A stretch of DNA of 64,000 nt from CAIWHR01 sp963843595 (GTDB lineage: Bacteria > Pseudomonadota > Gammaproteobacteria > Burkholderiales > Casimicrobiaceae): positions 62,001 to 126,000 of the forward strand of contig CAWJLG010000009.1 of NCBI GenBank assembly GCA_963843595.1. Direction: 5' to 3'. The translations under genes and the position numbers were made by a program. The first letter of the stretch is position 1; each line of letters starts with the position of its first letter. Of this stretch, positions 45,379 through 55,664 are shown in pieces. The notes under the pieces were generated by a model. It did no database searches, had not been told where the DNA came from, and worked only from the letters and a program-made list of their open reading frames with translations.

Positions 45379-45769
45379 CTACTTCGCGCAGACGTGCTTG
45401 ACGACGAGGTCTGCGGAGCCGCCGGCCGGCTCCTTGAGGTATTCGATCTTCGCCGCCCTGTTGCGCGAGAACACCCTGTTCTTCGCCTCGTCCTCGTAGA
45501 GCACCACCTCGACCCCCGCGGCGGTCATCTCCTTGCAGTTGACCTTCATCCGCGAGCGCATGCTCGTGATGCCGCCCCCCGTGGTGTCGAGGGCGGTCTT
45601 GAGTTCGGTGCGGAAGGCCACGTCGGTGATGCCCTTGGCCGTCTTCACGCTCGTCTTGTCGACGTAGACCTTGTTGCCATTGGCGTTCTCGCCGATCGGC
45701 TGCCAATTTGGCGCTGCGATGGCGGAGCCGGCGACAGGCGACGAGGGCGATGGCGAGCAGCGTTTTCAT
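45379..45769 (-). CDS. Surface-adhesin E-like periplasmic protein, one-base frameshift in the signal peptide
   Basis: From ATG at 45769 the frame reads MKTLLAIALVA and then shifts by one extra base near 45734-45738. Dropping it gives AGSAIAAPNWQPIGENANGN followed by KVYVDKTSVKTAKGITDVAF, a signal peptide followed by a small beta-rich domain with Cys in MKVNCKEM and VVKHVCAK. The corrected protein is 129 aa. The pattern W-x-IG...VYVD...WxKxxx...C...C matches the surface-adhesin protein E family, whose members in most proteobacteria have no proven adhesin role. It stands alone, convergent with ipdC. Confidence 0.7.
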
Positions 45770-46018
45770 GTTGGCCTCCTTTGGCGGCGAGAATCCACAC
45801 AGCCTTTCGCGGCCTCGGCGGCAGCGATCCTGTGTGGAATTGTGCGCAGCGATCCGGCGCCCCGACTTGTCCGGGATCAAGCTCCCGCGCGTGGCGGGGG
45901 GGCCCGACGAACCCCGATGCGCCGGCTGCGGCCGGTACTGGTATCGTAGGAACAGACGGCTGGCGGCAAGACGCCCGGCCATGGTGGAAATTGCGCCCGA
46001 CGGGCGCGCGGAGTCTTG

Positions 46019-46948
46019 ATGGCGAATCGCCCCGAAGTGACCAACATGGCGCTGTTCTGCGATTTCGAGAACATCGCACTCGGCGTCCGCGACGCCAACT
46101 ACGAGAAATTCGACATCGGCAAGGTGCTCGAGCGGCTGCTGCTCAAGGGCAGCATCGTCGTCAAGAAGGCGTACTGCGACTGGGAGCGCTACAAGGCGTT
46201 CAAGGCGCCGATGCACGAGGCTTCCTTCGAGCTGATCGAGATCCCGCACGTGCGCCAGTCGGGCAAGAACTCGGCCGACATCCGGATGGTCGTCGACGCG
46301 CTCGATCTCTGCTACACGAAAGCGCACGTGGAGACGTTCGTCATTATCAGCGGCGATTCGGATTTCTCGCCGCTCGTCTCCAAGTTGCGCGAGAACAACA
46401 AGGTCGTCATCGGCGTCGGGGTCAAGAATTCGACGTCCGATCTGCTCATCGCCAACTGCGACGAGTTCATCTTCTACGACGATCTGGTTCGCGAGCGCAA
46501 ACGCCCGGGTGCGCGGAAGGCGCCCGCGAAGCCCGCGTCCGGCACGGTGAAGCCGCCGGCGAGAAGGGGCAAGGCGGCGCGGGACGCCGAGCGGCAGGCC
46601 GAACCGTTGGCCGAGCGGGAGGCCGAACAAGTGGCCGAGCGGGACGTCGAGGCGGAGGCGCCCGCGCCGGCGAAGAAGAGCGACGAGGAGCGCCGTCAGG
46701 AGGCACTCGACCTCATCGCCGAGACCGTCGAGGCGCTCATCGCCGAACGCGGCGACGAGGAGAAGGTCTGGGGGTCGATGGTGAAACAGGCGCTGAAGCG
46801 CCGGAAGCCGGGCTTCAACGAGTCGTTCTACGGCTTCCGCTCGTTCAACGGGATGCTCGAGGAGGCCGCACGCCGGGGCAGCCTTGCACTCGAACGCGAC
46901 GAGAAGTCCGGCGGCTACATCGTGCGGCTTGCCGGAGGCGAGGAGTGA
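46019..46948 (+). CDS. NYN-domain (LabA/DUF88) putative RNase with C-terminal OST-HTH/LOTUS domain
   Basis: 309 aa from ATG at 46019. The N-terminal NYN domain (PIN-like) shows the acidic motifs LFCDFENIAL, NSADIRMVVDALDLCY and FVIISGDSDFSPLVSKLREN. A linker rich in Arg, Glu and Ala with near-repeated units (AERQAEPLAEREAEQVAERD) joins it to an OST-HTH domain around residues 240-305 (EEKVWGSMVKQALKRRKPGF, FYGFRSFNGMLEEAARRGSL). NYN proteins are predicted metal-dependent ribonucleases, and OST-HTH domains bind RNA. The target is unknown. It precedes the AmmeMemoRadiSam genes on the same strand after 121 bases. Confidence 0.85.
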   Translation: MANRPEVTNMALFCDFENIALGVRDANYEKFDIGKVLERLLLKGSIVVKKAYCDWERYKAFKAPMHEASFELIEIPHVRQSGKNSADIRMVVDALDLCYTKAHVETFVIISGDSDFSPLVSKLRENNKVVIGVGVKNSTSDLLIANCDEFIFYDDLVRERKRPGARKAPAKPASGTVKPPARRGKAARDAERQAEPLAEREAEQVAERDVEAEAPAPAKKSDEERRQEALDLIAETVEALIAERGDEEKVWGSMVKQALKRRKPGFNESFYGFRSFNGMLEEAARRGSLALERDEKSGGYIVRLAGGEE

Positions 46949-47069
46949 GCCCCCGGCATTGAATGCGGGGAGCGCGCCCCCATAAAGACCGGTAAGGTGC
47001 GGCGCACCCAAGGGAGGCCGGGCGCCGCAGAATCGCTCTTGCTGCCTCCCGATGACGGTGAGGTGCGCG

Positions 47070-47897
47070 ATGGCGAGCGTCCGACCGGCCGCGGTGGCCG
47101 GCCTTTTCTACCCGGGTACGGCCGCGACACTGGCGGCGGACGTCCATGCCTGCCTCGGTGCGGTCGCAACGAGTGCCGGTGCCGTTCCGAAGGCCGTCGT
47201 CGTCCCCCATGCCGGCTACGTCTACTCGGGCCCGGTCGCCGCGAGCGCGTACGCACGGCTCGCGGCGGGACGGGCAACGATCCGGCGCGTCGTGCTGCTG
47301 GGACCGACCCACCGCGTGCCGGTGCGCGGCCTGGCGCTGCCGTCGGCACGTGCCTTCGCGACGCCCCTCGGCACCGTCGCCGTCGACCGCGACGCCGCGG
47401 CGCTGTCGTTGACGCTGCCGCAGGTGCGCGAGAACGACGCGGCGCACGCGCAGGAGCATTCGCTGGAAGTGCAGTTGCCGTTCCTGCAGACGGTGCTGGG
47501 GGACTTCAAGGTCGTCCCGTTCGCGGTCGGTGCCGCGTCCGCCGCGGAGGTCGCGGAGGTCATCGAGCTGCTGTGGGGCGGACCGGAGACGCTGATCGTC
47601 GTCAGTTCCGACCTCTCGCACTACCATCGCTACGACGAGGCGCGGAGGATCGACCGCGCGACGTCCGATGCCGTCCTTGCGCTCGACCCCGCTCTCGATC
47701 ACGACCAGGCCTGCGGCGCGACGCCGCTCAACGGGCTCCTGCTGTGTGCCCGTCGCCGCGGCCTCCTGCCGGAGCTCCTCGACCTGCGCAATTCCGGCGA
47801 CACCGCGGGCGATCGGGCCCGTGTCGTCGGCTACGCGTCGTTCGCGTTCACGGCCCGCGAGGCAGAATCGGGCGCCACGGCGGAGGAAAGGCGATGA
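47070..47897 (+). CDS. AmmeMemoRadiSam system protein B (Memo family)
   Basis: 275 aa from ATG at 47070 (MASVRPAAVAGLFYPG), preferred over 47052 because GAGG lies at proper spacing. The Memo fold motifs are present: VVVPHAGYVYSGPVAASAYA, LLGPTHRVPVRGLALPS, HAQEHSLEVQLPFLQTV and VSSDLSHYHRYDEARRID. The conserved His residues line a metal site as in ring-opening dioxygenase relatives. The stop overlaps the next start (ATGA at 47894-47897). Its function in bacteria is unknown; it is one of three proteins that occur together. Confidence 0.9.
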   Translation: MASVRPAAVAGLFYPGTAATLAADVHACLGAVATSAGAVPKAVVVPHAGYVYSGPVAASAYARLAAGRATIRRVVLLGPTHRVPVRGLALPSARAFATPLGTVAVDRDAAALSLTLPQVRENDAAHAQEHSLEVQLPFLQTVLGDFKVVPFAVGAASAAEVAEVIELLWGGPETLIVVSSDLSHYHRYDEARRIDRATSDAVLALDPALDHDQACGATPLNGLLLCARRRGLLPELLDLRNSGDTAGDRARVVGYASFAFTAREAESGATAEERR

Positions 47898-48472
47898 ACG
47901 ACCCGGTCCTCGGCCGCTCGCTGGTCCGGATTGCCCGGTCGGCGATTGCCGTCCGTCTCGGGGTCCCGGCGGGCGAGGACGCCGATCGTGCCCACCCGGC
48001 ACTCGTGCGTCCGGCGGCGACGTTCGTCACGCTGACGCAGGAGAAGGAGCTGCGTGGTTGCATCGGCTCGCTGGAGCCGTCGCGGCCGCTCGCCGTCGAC
48101 GTGCGCGAGAACGCCGTCGCCGCGGCATTCCGCGACCCGCGCTTTGCGCCGCTGGCGGTGCACGAATTCGTGGCGACCTCGGTCGAAGTGTCGCTGCTCG
48201 GTCCGAGCCAGCCGATCCGCTTCGTCGACGAGACGCACCTCCTGGCCCAGCTCGAGCCGGGCGTCGACGGCGTGATCCTCGAATTCGGCGGGCGCCGCGC
48301 GACGTTTCTGCCGCAGGTTTGGGAGGCGCTCGCGGAGCCCCGTGAGTTTCTGTCGGCCCTGAAGCGCAAGGCCGGGCTGCCGGTCGATTTCTGGCACCCC
48401 CGGGTGAACGTTCGCCGCTATGCGGTGACCAAATGGAAGGAAAGCGAATTGACCCTTGAGGAACAACGATGA
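47894..48472 (+). CDS. AmmeMemoRadiSam system protein A (AMMECR1 domain)
   Basis: 192 aa. The AMMECR1 signature is present: FVTLTQEKELRGCIGSLEPS, then AAAFRDPRFAPLAVHEF and the C-terminal FLPQVWEALAEPREFLSALK through KAGLP. The LRGCIG hexapeptide is the hallmark. Both ends overlap neighbours by four bases (ATGA), so the three genes are translationally coupled. The human homologue is linked to a contiguous-gene syndrome, but no biochemical reaction is settled for bacterial members. Confidence 0.92.
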   Translation: MNDPVLGRSLVRIARSAIAVRLGVPAGEDADRAHPALVRPAATFVTLTQEKELRGCIGSLEPSRPLAVDVRENAVAAAFRDPRFAPLAVHEFVATSVEVSLLGPSQPIRFVDETHLLAQLEPGVDGVILEFGGRRATFLPQVWEALAEPREFLSALKRKAGLPVDFWHPRVNVRRYAVTKWKESELTLEEQR

Positions 48473-49548
48473 CCGATCATCCCGGCCGCTGGTGGCACCG
48501 GCTCGACGACGGGCGCATCCAGTGCGATCTGTGTCCGCGCGACTGCCGGCTGCACGAGGGGCAGCGCGGCGCCTGCTTCGTCCGCCAGCGCACCGGCGAC
48601 CAGATGGTGCTGACGACCTACGGCCGCTCGTCCGGCTTCTGCGTCGACCCGATCGAGAAGAAGCCGCTCAACCAGTTCTACCCGGGTACGTCGGTGTTCT
48701 CGTTCGGCACGGCCGGCTGCAATCTCGCGTGCAAGTTCTGCCAGAACTGGGACATTTCCAAGTCGCGTGAGATGGACACGCTGATGGACCGGGCCTCGCC
48801 CGAGGCGATCGCCGTCGCTGCGGCCGACCACGGCTGCCGCAGCGTGGCCTTCACCTACAACGATCCGGTGATCTTCGCCGAGTACGCGATGGACACCGCG
48901 GATGCGTGCCATCAACGGGGCATCGCCACGGTCGCCGTCACTGCCGGCTACATCGGCATCGACGCGCGCCGCGAGTTCTACGCGAAGATGGACGCGGCGA
49001 ACATCGACCTCAAGGGCTTCACCGACGAGTTCTACGTGAAGCTCTGCGGTGCGCATCTGGCGCCGGTGCTCGACACCCTCGTCTACGTCCACCACGAGAC
49101 CGAATGCTGGCTGGAGATCACCACGCTGCTGATCCCCGGCAAGAACGATTCGGACGAGGAGCTCACGGCGTTGAGCAAGTGGGTCGCGCGCGAACTGGGC
49201 ACCGACGTGCCGCTGCATTTCACCGCGTTCCATCCGGACTACAAGGTGACCGACATCGCCGCGACGCCGAAATCGACACTCGCCCGCGCTCGGCGCATCG
49301 CGCAGGGTGAAGGCCTGCGCTACGTCTACACCGGCAACGTCCACGACCGCGACGGGGGCACGACGTTCTGCCCGGGGTGCAATGCGCCGCTGATCGTGCG
49401 CGACTGGCACGAGATCGAGCGCTACGCCCTGACGCCCGACGGCCGTTGTCCGCACTGCGAGAACGTGGTCGCCGGCCGCTTCGAGCGGTTCGACGGGCAT
49501 ACGCTGGGCCGGCGACGGATTCCGGTGCGCCTTCGGGCCATGGCCTGA
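48469..49548 (+). CDS. AmmeMemoRadiSam system radical SAM enzyme
   Basis: 359 aa. The radical SAM cluster motif CxxxCxxC is in GCNLACKFCQNWDISK near residues 84-92. An N-terminal Cys set (CDLCPRDCRLHEGQRGACFV) and a C-terminal set (FCPGCNAPLIVRD and RCPHCENVVAGRF) resemble zinc or extra iron-sulfur sites. NDPVIFAEYAMDTADACHQR and NIDLKGFTDEFY are as in this family and its glycyl-radical-activase relatives. It is coupled to the A and B proteins, which are its probable substrates or partners. The reaction is unknown. Confidence 0.92.
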   Translation: MTDHPGRWWHRLDDGRIQCDLCPRDCRLHEGQRGACFVRQRTGDQMVLTTYGRSSGFCVDPIEKKPLNQFYPGTSVFSFGTAGCNLACKFCQNWDISKSREMDTLMDRASPEAIAVAAADHGCRSVAFTYNDPVIFAEYAMDTADACHQRGIATVAVTAGYIGIDARREFYAKMDAANIDLKGFTDEFYVKLCGAHLAPVLDTLVYVHHETECWLEITTLLIPGKNDSDEELTALSKWVARELGTDVPLHFTAFHPDYKVTDIAATPKSTLARARRIAQGEGLRYVYTGNVHDRDGGTTFCPGCNAPLIVRDWHEIERYALTPDGRCPHCENVVAGRFERFDGHTLGRRRIPVRLRAMA

Positions 49549-49579
49549 AGCAACGCCTTCGCGCCGGCCGCGCCGGCGA

Positions 49580-50743
49580 TCAGAACTTCTCATCCGGGCG
49601 CAGATAGCGCCACTGGCCTTCAGGCAGGGGCCCCAGCGATACGCTGCCGCTGCGTACGCGCTTCAATCCGGTCACTTTCAGTCCGACGAGCTCGCACATG
49701 CGCCGGATCTGTCGTTTCCTGCCCTCGCGCAGCACGATGCGGAGCTGACTTTCGTTCTGCCACGACACGCGCGCCGGCTTCAGCTTCACACCATCGAGCT
49801 CGATTCCGTGCTGAAGAAGCGCGAGCCCCTCGGGCGCCAGCGCGCCTTCGACGCGGACGAGATACTCCTTTTCCACTTCGCTTTTTTCCCCGACGAGCCG
49901 CTTCGCGATGCGGCCGTCCTGGGTGAAGACGAGGAGCCCGGTCGAGTCGATGTCGAGCCGTCCCGCCGGCGCGAGACCGCGCAGGTGCGACGGCTTGAAT
50001 TTCTGTGGTGATTTGTCGCCGGACCAGCGGCTTTCGGGACGGATGAGCACGATCGCCGGTTGATGGTCGTCCTCGGGTTGGCCGGAAACGTAACCGACCG
50101 GCTTGTTGAGCAGGATCGTCACTTGCTCGCTCTGGTGCCGGCGCGCCGCGGGATCGACCTCGATGTGCGCGCGCGGCGGGACGCGCGTTCCCAGCGTCGT
50201 GATCGTGATTCCGTCGACCGTGACCCAGCCGTTCTCGATCCACTCGTCGGCTTCGCGGCGCGAGCACAGTCCGCGCTCGCTCATCAGTTTGGACAGGCGC
50301 GGATGCTCGTGTGCGGGTGGCGTGGCCGTGGTGCGCGGCGGCGCGGTGGCGCTCGTTTTGCGCGGGGTCGCGAATCGCTCGCGTCCGGCGGGTTTCGCGG
50401 GCGCAGGGCGAGAAGGGCGGGATCCTGGACCCGCGTCCGGGCCTCGGCTTGGTTTCGCGCCTGGTACCGGGGAAGACACCATCGGTTTCGCAGCGGGCGA
50501 CCGGCGCCGCCGCGTGCCGGAATCGGCGCCGGCATGGCGTGCCTTCGGCTGCGGCGGCGTGGCCGCCTGCACAGGGACTTCTCTCGGCGGCGGCGCGGGT
50601 GCGGCTGTGGGCGCGCCTTTGCCGAGCGCCGGCGCGATTGACGGCGTACGGCCGTGCTGAGCCCGTCGGGCGCGCGAGCTCAGCGGCTTCGCGGGCTGCG
50701 TGGTGCCTTTCTTCGGCGGGAGCTTGAGTGTGGAACGCGTCAT
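49580..50743 (-). CDS. RsuA/RluB/RluF-family rRNA pseudouridine synthase with long N-terminal extension
   Basis: 387 aa from ATG at 50743 (TRSTLKLPPKKGTTQPAKPL). Residues 1-145 are a low-complexity Pro, Ala and Arg extension. An S4 RNA-binding domain follows (LSKLMSERGLCSRREADEWI), then the synthase domain with the catalytic Asp in GLAPAGRLDIDSTGLLVF. VEKEYLVRVEGALAPEGLAL and REGRKRQIRRMCELVGLKVT complete it. The sequence around the catalytic motif is nearer RluF than RluB, so the target uridine (23S 2604/2605 region) is not certain. Long basic tails are frequent in betaproteobacterial members. Confidence 0.88.
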   Translation of the reverse strand: MTRSTLKLPPKKGTTQPAKPLSSRARRAQHGRTPSIAPALGKGAPTAAPAPPPREVPVQAATPPQPKARHAGADSGTRRRRSPAAKPMVSSPVPGAKPSRGPDAGPGSRPSRPAPAKPAGRERFATPRKTSATAPPRTTATPPAHEHPRLSKLMSERGLCSRREADEWIENGWVTVDGITITTLGTRVPPRAHIEVDPAARRHQSEQVTILLNKPVGYVSGQPEDDHQPAIVLIRPESRWSGDKSPQKFKPSHLRGLAPAGRLDIDSTGLLVFTQDGRIAKRLVGEKSEVEKEYLVRVEGALAPEGLALLQHGIELDGVKLKPARVSWQNESQLRIVLREGRKRQIRRMCELVGLKVTGLKRVRSGSVSLGPLPEGQWRYLRPDEKF

Positions 50744-50890
50744 GACGCCAATCCGGGCGGGGCGGCCGATTGCATCCGCGAGGGTCGCATTATCGACGAT
50801 CTTGTGCCAACGCCGACTGGCCGGCGAACGCGCGGCGGACGCCGGTGCTCGCGCGAGCGGCAATTCCCCGCGCGATGCCTCGCCCGACCG

Positions 50891-51884
50891 TCAATCGACT
50901 TTCGCGCCGGTGGCGCGGATCACCTTGCCCCAGAGGTCGATCTCGCTGCGAATGAACGCACCGAACTGCTCGGGCGTATCGCCGACGGGTTCGGCGCCTT
51001 CGCCGGCGAGCCGCTCGGCGACGGACGGATCCTTGAGTGCCTTCACCGCGTCGCGGTTGAGTTTGGCGACGATGTCCTTCGGCGTCGCCGCCGGCGCGAG
51101 CAGTCCGTACCACTGCGTCGCCTCGTAGCCGGGCACGCCCGACTCGGCGATCGTCGGAATGTCCGGGAATCCTTTCAGTCGCTGCGCAGACGCGACGCCG
51201 AGGATGCGCAGCTTGCCGGCCTTGACGTGAGGCAGCACCGGGGGCAGCCCGGTGATCATCAGCGCAATCTGGCCGCCGAGCAGATCGGACAGCGCGGGCG
51301 CCGTCCCCTTGTACGGGATGTGCTGGAGGTCGACGCCGGCGCGCAGCTTGAAGTATTCGGTGGCGAGATGCGCGGCGCTGCCGTTGCCGCCCGAGCCGTA
51401 GTCGAGCTTGCCGGGCTTGGACTTGGCCAGCGCGATGAGTTCGCGGACGTTCTGACTCGGCACGGCGGGACCGACGACGAGCACGTTCGGCACCATCGCG
51501 ATCAGCGTGATCGGCGCGAAGTCCTTCACCGGATCGTAGGGGAGCTTCGGGTACAGCGCGGGATTGGCGGCGAGCGTGCCCACGTGGCCCATCACCAGCG
51601 TGTAGCCGTCGGGCGCGGCCTTGGCGACCAACTCCATGCCGATGCTGCCCCCGGCGCCCGGCCGGTTGTCGATGATCACCGACTGGCCCCACGCCTCGGC
51701 GAGCTTCTGGCCGATCGCGCGGGCGAGGATGTCGGTGCTGCCGCCGGGCGTGAACGGGACGACGAGCCGAACCGGCTTCGACGGGAAACGACGCAGCGGT
51801 TTCGGCCGCGCGCAGCGTCTCGACGGGCGCGCAGGACAGGGTCACGGCGGCGGCCGCGACCAGCAGCGCGATGCGGGTGTTCAT
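50891..51884 (-). CDS. Bug-family tripartite tricarboxylate transporter receptor, one-base frameshift near the N-terminus
   Basis: ATG at 51884 begins the signal peptide MNTRIALLVAAAAVTLSCAP. An extra base in the GGG run at 51783-51785 (CCC on the coding strand) breaks the frame after TAASF. Removing it gives PSKPVRLVVPFTPGGSTDIL, the hallmark Bug start, continuing with GQSVIIDNRPGAGGSIGMEL and GVDLQHIPYKGTAPALSDLL. Corrected length is 330 aa. Bug proteins are periplasmic receptors, greatly expanded in Burkholderiales, usually for carboxylates. No TctA or TctB membrane genes are nearby; orphan receptors are usual. Confidence 0.88.
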
Positions 51885-51973
51885 TGTTCGCTCCAGTGCG
51901 CGGAAGCGCTCGCTACGGGTTCGGCCGGGCCACGGGGCGTCACGGCGACCGCGGGCGCAGGCAAATTCGCGCG

Positions 51974-53859
<1,886 letters not shown>

Positions 53860-53910
53860 GGTGCTCCTCGAGGCGGCGCCGGGCGGCGGAAGAGGAGCGG
53901 CGTGTAGGCT

Positions 53911-54001
53911 CGCGCTTCCCTGCACCGGCATTATCCGAACAGGTTCCAAGGGTTTCATCTCACCGACCCGCCGGCGTACAACGGGAAGGACCCCTAGCGT
54001 C
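53911..54001 (-). ncRNA. TPP riboswitch (THI element) in the thiC leader
   Basis: On the minus strand the leader carries the conserved segments in order: GCTAGGGGT at about 53998, GTGAGATGAAACCC at about 53969, TTGGAACCTGTTCGGATAAT and GCCGGTGCAGGGAAGCG ending near 53913. These match the TPP aptamer helices P1, P2/J and P4/P5. The start codon of thiC is 52 bases further on, which leaves room for an expression platform that hides the ribosome site. High TPP should shut off thiC. Confidence 0.93.
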
Positions 54002-54118
54002 GCTCGCACGTTACCCCCTTTGCCCGGTACCGGCAAGCGGCGTGCGCGGATGCCCGCGCGCCCGGCATTGACGTGCTCCGCAGTACCCGCGTCGACACCG
54101 CGGGCGCGCGATATTCGC

Positions 54119-54124
54119 TACAAT
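54119..54124 (+). promoter_or_regulatory. -10 element of the tRNA-Gly gene
   Basis: TACAAT at 54119-54124 lies 11 bases before the tRNA and fits a sigma-70 -10 box. No convincing -35 was found at the right spacing. Confidence 0.4.
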
Positions 54125-54134
54125 TCGCGCTGCC

Positions 54135-54208
54135 GCGGGTGTAGCTCAATGGTAGAGCAGAAGCTTCCCAAGCTTACGACGAGGGTTCGATTCCCTTCAC
54201 CCGCTCCA
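54135..54208 (+). tRNA. tRNA-Gly (anticodon CCC)
   Basis: The cloverleaf is complete: acceptor GCGGGTG (54135-54141) pairs with CACCCGC (54198-54204), the D arm is GCTC-AATGGTA-GAGC, the anticodon loop is TTCCCAA with anticodon CCC, and the T arm is GAGGG-TTCGATT-CCCTT. CCA is encoded (54206-54208). The first anticodon-stem pair (G-A) is a mismatch; the rest matches E. coli tRNA-Gly(CCC) well. Confidence 0.93.
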
Positions 54209-54212
54209 GCGG

Positions 54213-54243
54213 AAAACCGGCCTTTGCGGCCGGTTTTCTTTTT
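54213..54243 (+). terminator. Rho-independent terminator of the tRNA-Gly gene
   Basis: AAAACCGGCC (54213-54222) pairs perfectly with GGCCGGTTTT (54228-54237) around TTTGC, followed by CTTTTT. It starts five bases after the CCA end and is a textbook intrinsic terminator. Confidence 0.85.
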
Positions 54244-54284
54244 CCCGTTGACGTGCCGAGTCAGCGACGCGTCCGCGGTGAGCC

Positions 54285-54668
54285 TTAGGATCGTTTCGCC
54301 GGCACCAAGCGCGCACGCTCGCCCTCGAGCTTGCGGGCTCGGGCCCGCGGCTCCATCACTTCGCCGATCAGTTCACGCAGCTTGGCGCGCAATTCGCGCA
54401 GCAGCGCGTCGCCGGTCGGAGTCGTGCGGTAGTAGCGGCGACCCTTGCCCTCGACCACCTGCTGCGTCGACGTCAGCACGCCGCCGTCTTCGAGCCCGTG
54501 CAGCAAAGGATAGAGCGTGCCCGGACCGATGTCGTAGCCGTGGCGCTTCAGCGCCTCCATCATCTCCATACCGAAGTTGCGCGCCTCGGCGGCATGGTGG
54601 AGGATGCGGATGCGGATGAAGGCCAGATAGACATCGCGCACGAGTTGTTTGCCGGCCAGTGGGCTCAC
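54285..54668 (-). CDS. PadR-family transcription regulator
   Basis: 127 aa with a GTG start at 54668 behind an AGGA motif; a longer version from 54806 would add an unlikely basic tail. The PadR winged helix is clear: RIRILHHAAEARNFGMEMME, HGYDIGPGTLYPLLHGLEDG and GGVLTSTQQVVEGKGRRYYR with the following TPTGDALL. The basic C-terminal helix (EPRARARKLEGERARLVPAK) probably aids dimerisation. It is divergent from the thioredoxin/AhpD-like pair, which may be its target. The inducer is unknown. Confidence 0.85.
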   Translation of the reverse strand: MSPLAGKQLVRDVYLAFIRIRILHHAAEARNFGMEMMEALKRHGYDIGPGTLYPLLHGLEDGGVLTSTQQVVEGKGRRYYRTTPTGDALLRELRAKLRELIGEVMEPRARARKLEGERARLVPAKRS

Positions 54669-54960
54669 CGTGCGTTCCTCGTCGTTCCGTTTTTTCGCGG
54701 CGGATGCGGGACGCCGCCATTCTCGTACCCGACGTACGCATGGATTGGTGACGTTGGACTCCGCGTGCACCGCGGGTTGATGCAGGTCAAACTTCCCGGC
54801 AACCACTCGCGGGTGGCGCAGCCGCGCGCTCTGTGATTCCCGTCACAGACGCACGCGACCGCCATCCCGAGAATCCGCATCAAGTCGGGCGCGTTCCGAG
54901 GTGTCCCCCGGAGGCCGGTCGGGAATGCCGCCGTCGACTCTTGCGCGAAGGAGAACCACC

Positions 54961-55281
54961 ATGCAGTCCGTCACCGATGCCGCATTCGAATCGGTCGTCC
55001 TCGAGTCGAAGCTCCCTGTTCTCGTCGATTTCTGGGCGCCGTGGTGCGCGCCGTGCCGCGCGGTCGCGCCGGTGCTCGCCGAGCTCGCGACCGAGTTCGC
55101 CGGCCGCCTGAGCGTCGTGAAAGTAAACGTCGACGAGGAGAACGCGGTTGCCGGGGATCTCGGCGTGCGCAGCATCCCCACGCTCGTCATGTTCAAGGGC
55201 GGCAAGGCCGTCGAAGGCGTCATCGGCGCATTGTCGAAGGCCGAGTTGCGCAGACTGGTCGACAGGCACGTCGAGGCCTGA
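54961..55281 (+). CDS. Thioredoxin-family protein
   Basis: 106 aa from ATG at 54961, with an AAGGAG ribosome site. The redox motif is DFWAPWCAPCRAVAPVLAEL (W-C-A-P-C, a slight variant of WCGPC), and the cis-Pro is in VRSIPTLVMFKGG. Length and fold are those of cytoplasmic thioredoxin. WCAPC active sites are common in secondary thioredoxins and should be functional. It is followed after four bases by an AhpD-like gene, suggesting joint expression in thiol or peroxide chemistry. Confidence 0.92.
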   Translation: MQSVTDAAFESVVLESKLPVLVDFWAPWCAPCRAVAPVLAELATEFAGRLSVVKVNVDEENAVAGDLGVRSIPTLVMFKGGKAVEGVIGALSKAELRRLVDRHVEA

Positions 55282-55285
55282 CGCG

Positions 55286-55654
55286 ATGGGGAAGAGCTAC
55301 CGCGACATCACGAAATCGGTGTCGGCGTCGCTGGTCAAGCTGCGTGCCGGGATCCCGGACGTGACCAGCGGCTTCAGCGCGATGGCGCGGGCGGCGACCC
55401 GCGACGGGGCGCTCGACAAGAAGACCAAGGAACTGATCGCGCTGGCCCTCGGCGTGGCTTCGCACTGCGACGCGTGCATCGGTTACCACGCCGAGGCGCT
55501 CGTGAAGCTCGGCGCATCGCGGGCCGAGATCGAGGAGACGCTCGGGATGGCGGTCTACATGGGCGGCGGACCGTCGCTGATGTATGCGGCGGACGCACTG
55601 GCCGCGTGGGAGGAATTCAGCGCGCCACGCCAGGACGCAGAGCCGCGCTCCTGA
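55286..55654 (+). CDS. AhpD-like carboxymuconolactone decarboxylase-family protein
   Basis: 122 aa. The CxxC with following His in GVASHCDACIGYHAEALVKL is the AhpD-type redox site. The fold continues with GASRAEIEETLGMAVYMGGG. AhpD-like proteins act as thiol-disulfide partners of peroxiredoxins, while others are lactone decarboxylases lacking the CxxC; the Cys pair here favours the first role. It lies four bases after the thioredoxin stop, so the two are very probably co-translated. No AhpC gene is adjacent. Confidence 0.88.
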   Translation: MGKSYRDITKSVSASLVKLRAGIPDVTSGFSAMARAATRDGALDKKTKELIALALGVASHCDACIGYHAEALVKLGASRAEIEETLGMAVYMGGGPSLMYAADALAAWEEFSAPRQDAEPRS

Positions 55655-55664
55655 CCTTCCGCGT

